This document shows, in pieces, positions 7,959-10,180 of a stretch of DNA of 10,180 nt. Under the pieces are notes generated by a model that saw only the letters and a program-made list of their open reading frames with translations, was not told the origin of the DNA and ran no database searches. Position 1 is the stretch's first letter. The number at the start of each line of letters is the position of its first letter. This DNA is from Neolecta irregularis DAH-3. Lineage: Eukaryota > Ascomycota > Neolectomycetes > Neolectales > Neolectaceae. The stretch is from the NCBI GenBank assembly GCA_001929475.1, contig LXFE01001070.1:1-10180 (forward strand), given 5' to 3'. Position numbers and translations under genes: made by a program.

Positions 7959-9646
7959 TCATTCTCCTACATCCATATCTTCATCTATTTCAATCTCTGG
8001 AGTTTTTTCTAGCTTCATCTCTTCCATCTGAACGTCTTCCACAGTTTCTGCCTCCGCATGCCAAACTTTAATAGTCCGATCATAGCCACTGGCAACCAAC
8101 CGTCTCATGTCTGACATTAACAATCTCCCATAAAGAATAATCAAACCATTAGAGATATCCACACTCATACATTTACTTTCATGCGCTCTCAAACTTTTAA
8201 TAAGACTCCACGAATCTGCACTCCAGATTTTAACGATGCCATCGTATCCAGAGCTGACCAAGGCTGTGCCATTCCATGGCAGTCTGACTTGTCCATCTTT
8301 GACAAGAACCTCCTCTTCGAGAGTTTTATAGAAGCGTACATCAGAGACGGAAGATGTACTAGCGGCGATAGTAGCACCACATGCGACCTTTCTCACGTCC
8401 CAAATTTTGATGGTTCCGTCGGCGGAAGCAGTGGCGACCTGGTAACCAGTAACACTCCAATCCATAGAATGAATAGCTGCTGAGTGACCATCCAAAATCA
8501 TTATCCCGCGACCGGTCCGCAAATCCCATATTCTACCGACCGCATCCGTGCCGCCTGAACTCACGAGACTTCCATCAGGAGAACATGAAACTGCAAATAT
8601 ACGATCGGAATGTCCGTCTTGGAGAAGAAGCTCACTACTCGTTTCGAGATCCCAGAGGCGAAAAGTGGTATCAAAACTTGCTGACAGAATATACTGCTTT
8701 AACGGATGAAAGACCACTTTACAGACTCTGGCCGTGTGGCCTTTTAATCTTGATAAAGGGGTGTCTCTAATAATGAGTTGAGAAAACTGGCGAGATGTAC
8801 TGTTGTGTGTTCCATAGGCAAATATCCCCTTCTCCTCCTCCGCTGGCTAACTCGACGTTTCCAGTGGAGTAAGACCAATCAATCCCGCCAACATATCCAT
8901 CATGGCCTTTTAACAGCCTCCATTCTTCGAGAGTATCTGAATTAAACAATTTAATGGTGCCGCTCCAACTTCCTGCAGCAAATGAATTTGAATCTGGAGA
9001 AAACCGTACGATAGCAACAGGCCGATCACCGCCTATTTGTGATCCAATACTTTGAAACGAAGATAACTGATTGTTAACAATTTTTCGATGTGCAATCAAT
9101 TTTTCTAGTGGGAGTTTTGATTCCACTATTTGTCTTGCGAGGCGTTTGCGTGCTCTGAGAAGTAAGCAGAAAATGAAAGACAGAGAAATGCCGTGGTAAT
9201 GAATATTCGGCTATTTCCCTTCTTGTGGCTAATAATTCCTGAACTCCAGGGGTATAATATTCCTCCTCCTCCTCGTCCTCCCTTATCGTCTGTTGTTCGG
9301 GTAGTACTCCATCTGATCTTGCTAATAAATTCCGTAGTCGATCGCGCCGTTCAGCTGGACCTTCACCGAAAAAAGTGACAGGTTCTCCTAGCTCTCGAAG
9401 TTTCTGGCGAACCTTGAGATCATCTGTGGGTACTGCGATGTTCTTTGTAAGGGCTCGTTGGGAAAGCGCAGCTGTGAGTTGGGCAGCTGCTTGTTGGGTT
9501 TTCGAGAGGGCGCGTATGGGCAGGGAGGTATCCACAGCTGCAATTGATCAGTCTAAAGCTGGAAAGAGAATTTACGAATTTGATCAAAGGTTATGCCGGG
9601 GCCTGACTGGGAAATCAGAGGATGTGGGGTGAGAGAAGTTTACCAT
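7959..9646 (-). CDS. PRP4: PRP4 (PRPF4-type) U4/U6 snRNP splicing factor with SFM domain and WD40 propeller; six exons
   Basis: Exons on the minus strand: 9646-9644 (ATG only), 9606-9576, 9537-9192, 9154-8801, 8766-8147, 8110-7959; total 1506 nt, 501 residues. Introns are 37, 38, 37, 34 and 36 nt. The ATG sits in a good context (ACCAAAATG). All junctions keep frame: the N-terminus reads [17 protein letters not shown]. The PRP4/SFM motif is at about 46-84 ([20 protein letters not shown], then [14 protein letters not shown]). A basic linker ([11 protein letters not shown], about 124-135) follows, then seven WD blades from about 170 to 470 and an acidic tail. Each splice repairs a family-conserved stretch. 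Intron 3 (9191-9155) begins GC, not GT. Known role: Prp4 binds Prp3 and the U4/U6 duplex in the tri-snRNP, in the nucleus. It is not the Prp4 kinase (PRPF4B). Introns 1, 2 and 3 are the least certain; the rest is very clear. Confidence 0.93.
9155..9191 (-). other. Probable GC-AG intron in PRP4 (37 nt)
   Basis: The conserved protein string SLPR-ARKR requires joining CCACG at 9192 to AGCACGC at 9154. The intron then begins GCATTT at 9191 and ends TTCTCAG at 9155, with CTTAC as branch site. The only GT donor nearby (GTCTTT, 27-nt intron) leaves the wrong frame. Confidence 0.8.
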
Positions 9647-9717
9647 TTTGGTTACTGCAAAGTGGGTCGAGGTCGAAATTTCGAAAACGCCAAATTCATT
9701 CGCTAAATGCAGAGCAC

Positions 9718-9737
9718 AATTATAAACGTTTATAATT
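9718..9737. promoter_or_regulatory. Perfect 20-bp palindrome upstream of PRP4
   Basis: AATTATAAACGTTTATAATT reads the same on both strands and lies 72-91 bp upstream of the PRP4 ATG. It contains TATAAA on each strand, so it could act as a TATA-like core element or a binding site for a dimeric factor; no known factor is recognised. Confidence 0.45.
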
Positions 9738-9858
9738 ACGAAATACTGAGTTTCCTCATTTTATGACTCCTAAAAAGGCTACAACTAGCAGATGTCTGCC
9801 CAACTTGAAAATTCTGCCAACTTATATCTCAATGGAGCACTTTTTCACCCCATTAGAG

Positions 9859-9893
9859 CAGCGGTTTTCACAGTGTGGCTAACCACCGGACCG
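9859..9893 (+). mobile_element. hAT-type terminal inverted repeat (left end)
   Basis: CAGCGGTTTTCACAGTGTGG followed by a GGACC-type motif closely resembles a common hAT end, which I recall as CAGCGGTTCTCAAAGTGTGG followed by CGGACC (two mismatches in 20). The flanking 8 bp CATTAGAG (9851-9858) is a possible target duplication. The right end is not inside the window; a CATTAG at 10157 is not preceded by an inverted TIR. Confidence 0.5.
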
Positions 9894-9910
9894 AACAATA
9901 AGTATGATGG

Positions 9911-10120
9911 AGTGGAGATTGGGAAAGGTACAGTAGACCTTTACATTTTGAGTGGCCTGCCCAGCCAATGAGTGCAGAATGTGAAAGAGTATTCAGCTAA
10001 GCAGAAAACCTGATCACTGATATGAGAACCTATGTTGGGAATGACACAGTTGAAACAAATGAATGCCAGAAGAATTGGCTGTTTAAAGGGCTTTTTGTAA
10101 ATAGTCTCGAGGAGAAATAA
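9911..10120 (+). pseudogene. hAT transposase C-terminal dimerization domain remnant with a premature stop
   Basis: The frame from 9911 contains MSAECERVFS, the hallmark of the hAT C-terminal (hATC) dimerization domain. It continues as AENLITDMRTYVGNDTVE and then NECQKNWLFKG, all typical of the family's last 60 residues, and ends at TAA 10118-10120. A TAA at 9998-10000 interrupts the frame exactly after VFS, where family members usually have Ser-Ala or Ser-Ser. A TGA lies just upstream at 9905-9907, and the usual stretch before MSAEC (a WW motif and ALDILSIP-like segment) is compressed or missing. The TIR-like end begins only about 50 bp upstream, so the body of the transposase gene is deleted. 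It is inactive as a transposase source. Confidence 0.85.
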
Positions 10121-10180
10121 TAGCAACTGAAGAAATGGCCAGGTAGAAATCAAATCACATTAGCAATTTTTGTTATTTAG

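Noticed and set aside
9155-9181. A GT-AG intron of 27 nt in PRP4 using GTCTTT
   Set aside because: It keeps the wrong frame and destroys the conserved [15 protein letters not shown] stretch; the GC donor at 9191 restores it exactly.
9538-9646. Joining the PRP4 ATG directly to the exon at 9537 by one intron of about 106 nt
   Set aside because: Gives MLWIPPCP and a shifted frame that loses the SFM motif; the two-intron model with a 31-nt exon keeps frame.
7105-9893. The two hAT-like ends at 7105 and 9859 as the two ends of one element enclosing PRP4
   Set aside because: They lie in the same orientation and differ in sequence after CAG, so they cannot be one inverted pair.
9941-10153. Minus-strand 70-codon frame at the right edge
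   Set aside because: Antisense to the clear hATC domain; no independent support.

Overview
The window looks like nuclear DNA of a filamentous or dimorphic fungus, most likely an ascomycete. The evidence is fungal-type CDC4 and PRP4 orthologues, small spliceosomal introns with CTNAY-like branch points, intron-containing nuclear tRNA genes and short intergenic gaps. I cannot name the species. The introns are extremely small: ten reconstructed introns run 34 to 46 nt (mean 38), so most genes look broken in plain ORF scans and had to be joined by hand.

Layout: (1) At 42-164 there is a possible last exon of a + strand gene entering from the left. (2) At 218-1982 on the - strand lies a three-exon gene for a 562-residue PPR-repeat protein with a mitochondrial-type N-terminus. 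(3) At 2363-2917 on the + strand, divergent from it, lies a two-exon gene for a 172-residue coiled-coil protein resembling the CCDC6/DUF2046 family. (4) At 3039-3437 on the - strand is a possible 132-residue disordered orphan protein. (5) At 3683-6075 on the - strand is a three-exon CDC4-type F-box/WD40 gene (768 residues), the substrate receptor of an SCF ubiquitin ligase. (6) From 6076 to 7958 there is no protein gene, but there are two identical, convergent, intron-containing tRNA-Gly(UCC) genes. They flank 718 bp holding a G-skewed degenerate repeat, a G-quadruplex motif, a small inverted repeat and a hAT-like terminal sequence. (7) At 7959-9646 on the - strand is a six-exon PRP4 (PRPF4-type) gene for a U4/U6 snRNP subunit (501 residues). 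(8) From about 9859 to 10120 on the + strand is a decayed hAT transposon: a TIR-like end directly followed by the C-terminal dimerization domain of a transposase with a premature stop.

The genes form no pathway or cluster; this is ordinary euchromatin with housekeeping genes (organelle RNA handling, cell-cycle proteolysis, splicing, translation) and an accessory patch around the tRNAs and transposon remnants. I found no new biological system. The most notable features are the uniform, near-minimal introns, the fragmented 5' end and probable GC-AG intron of PRP4 (itself a splicing factor), and the mirrored tRNA pair.
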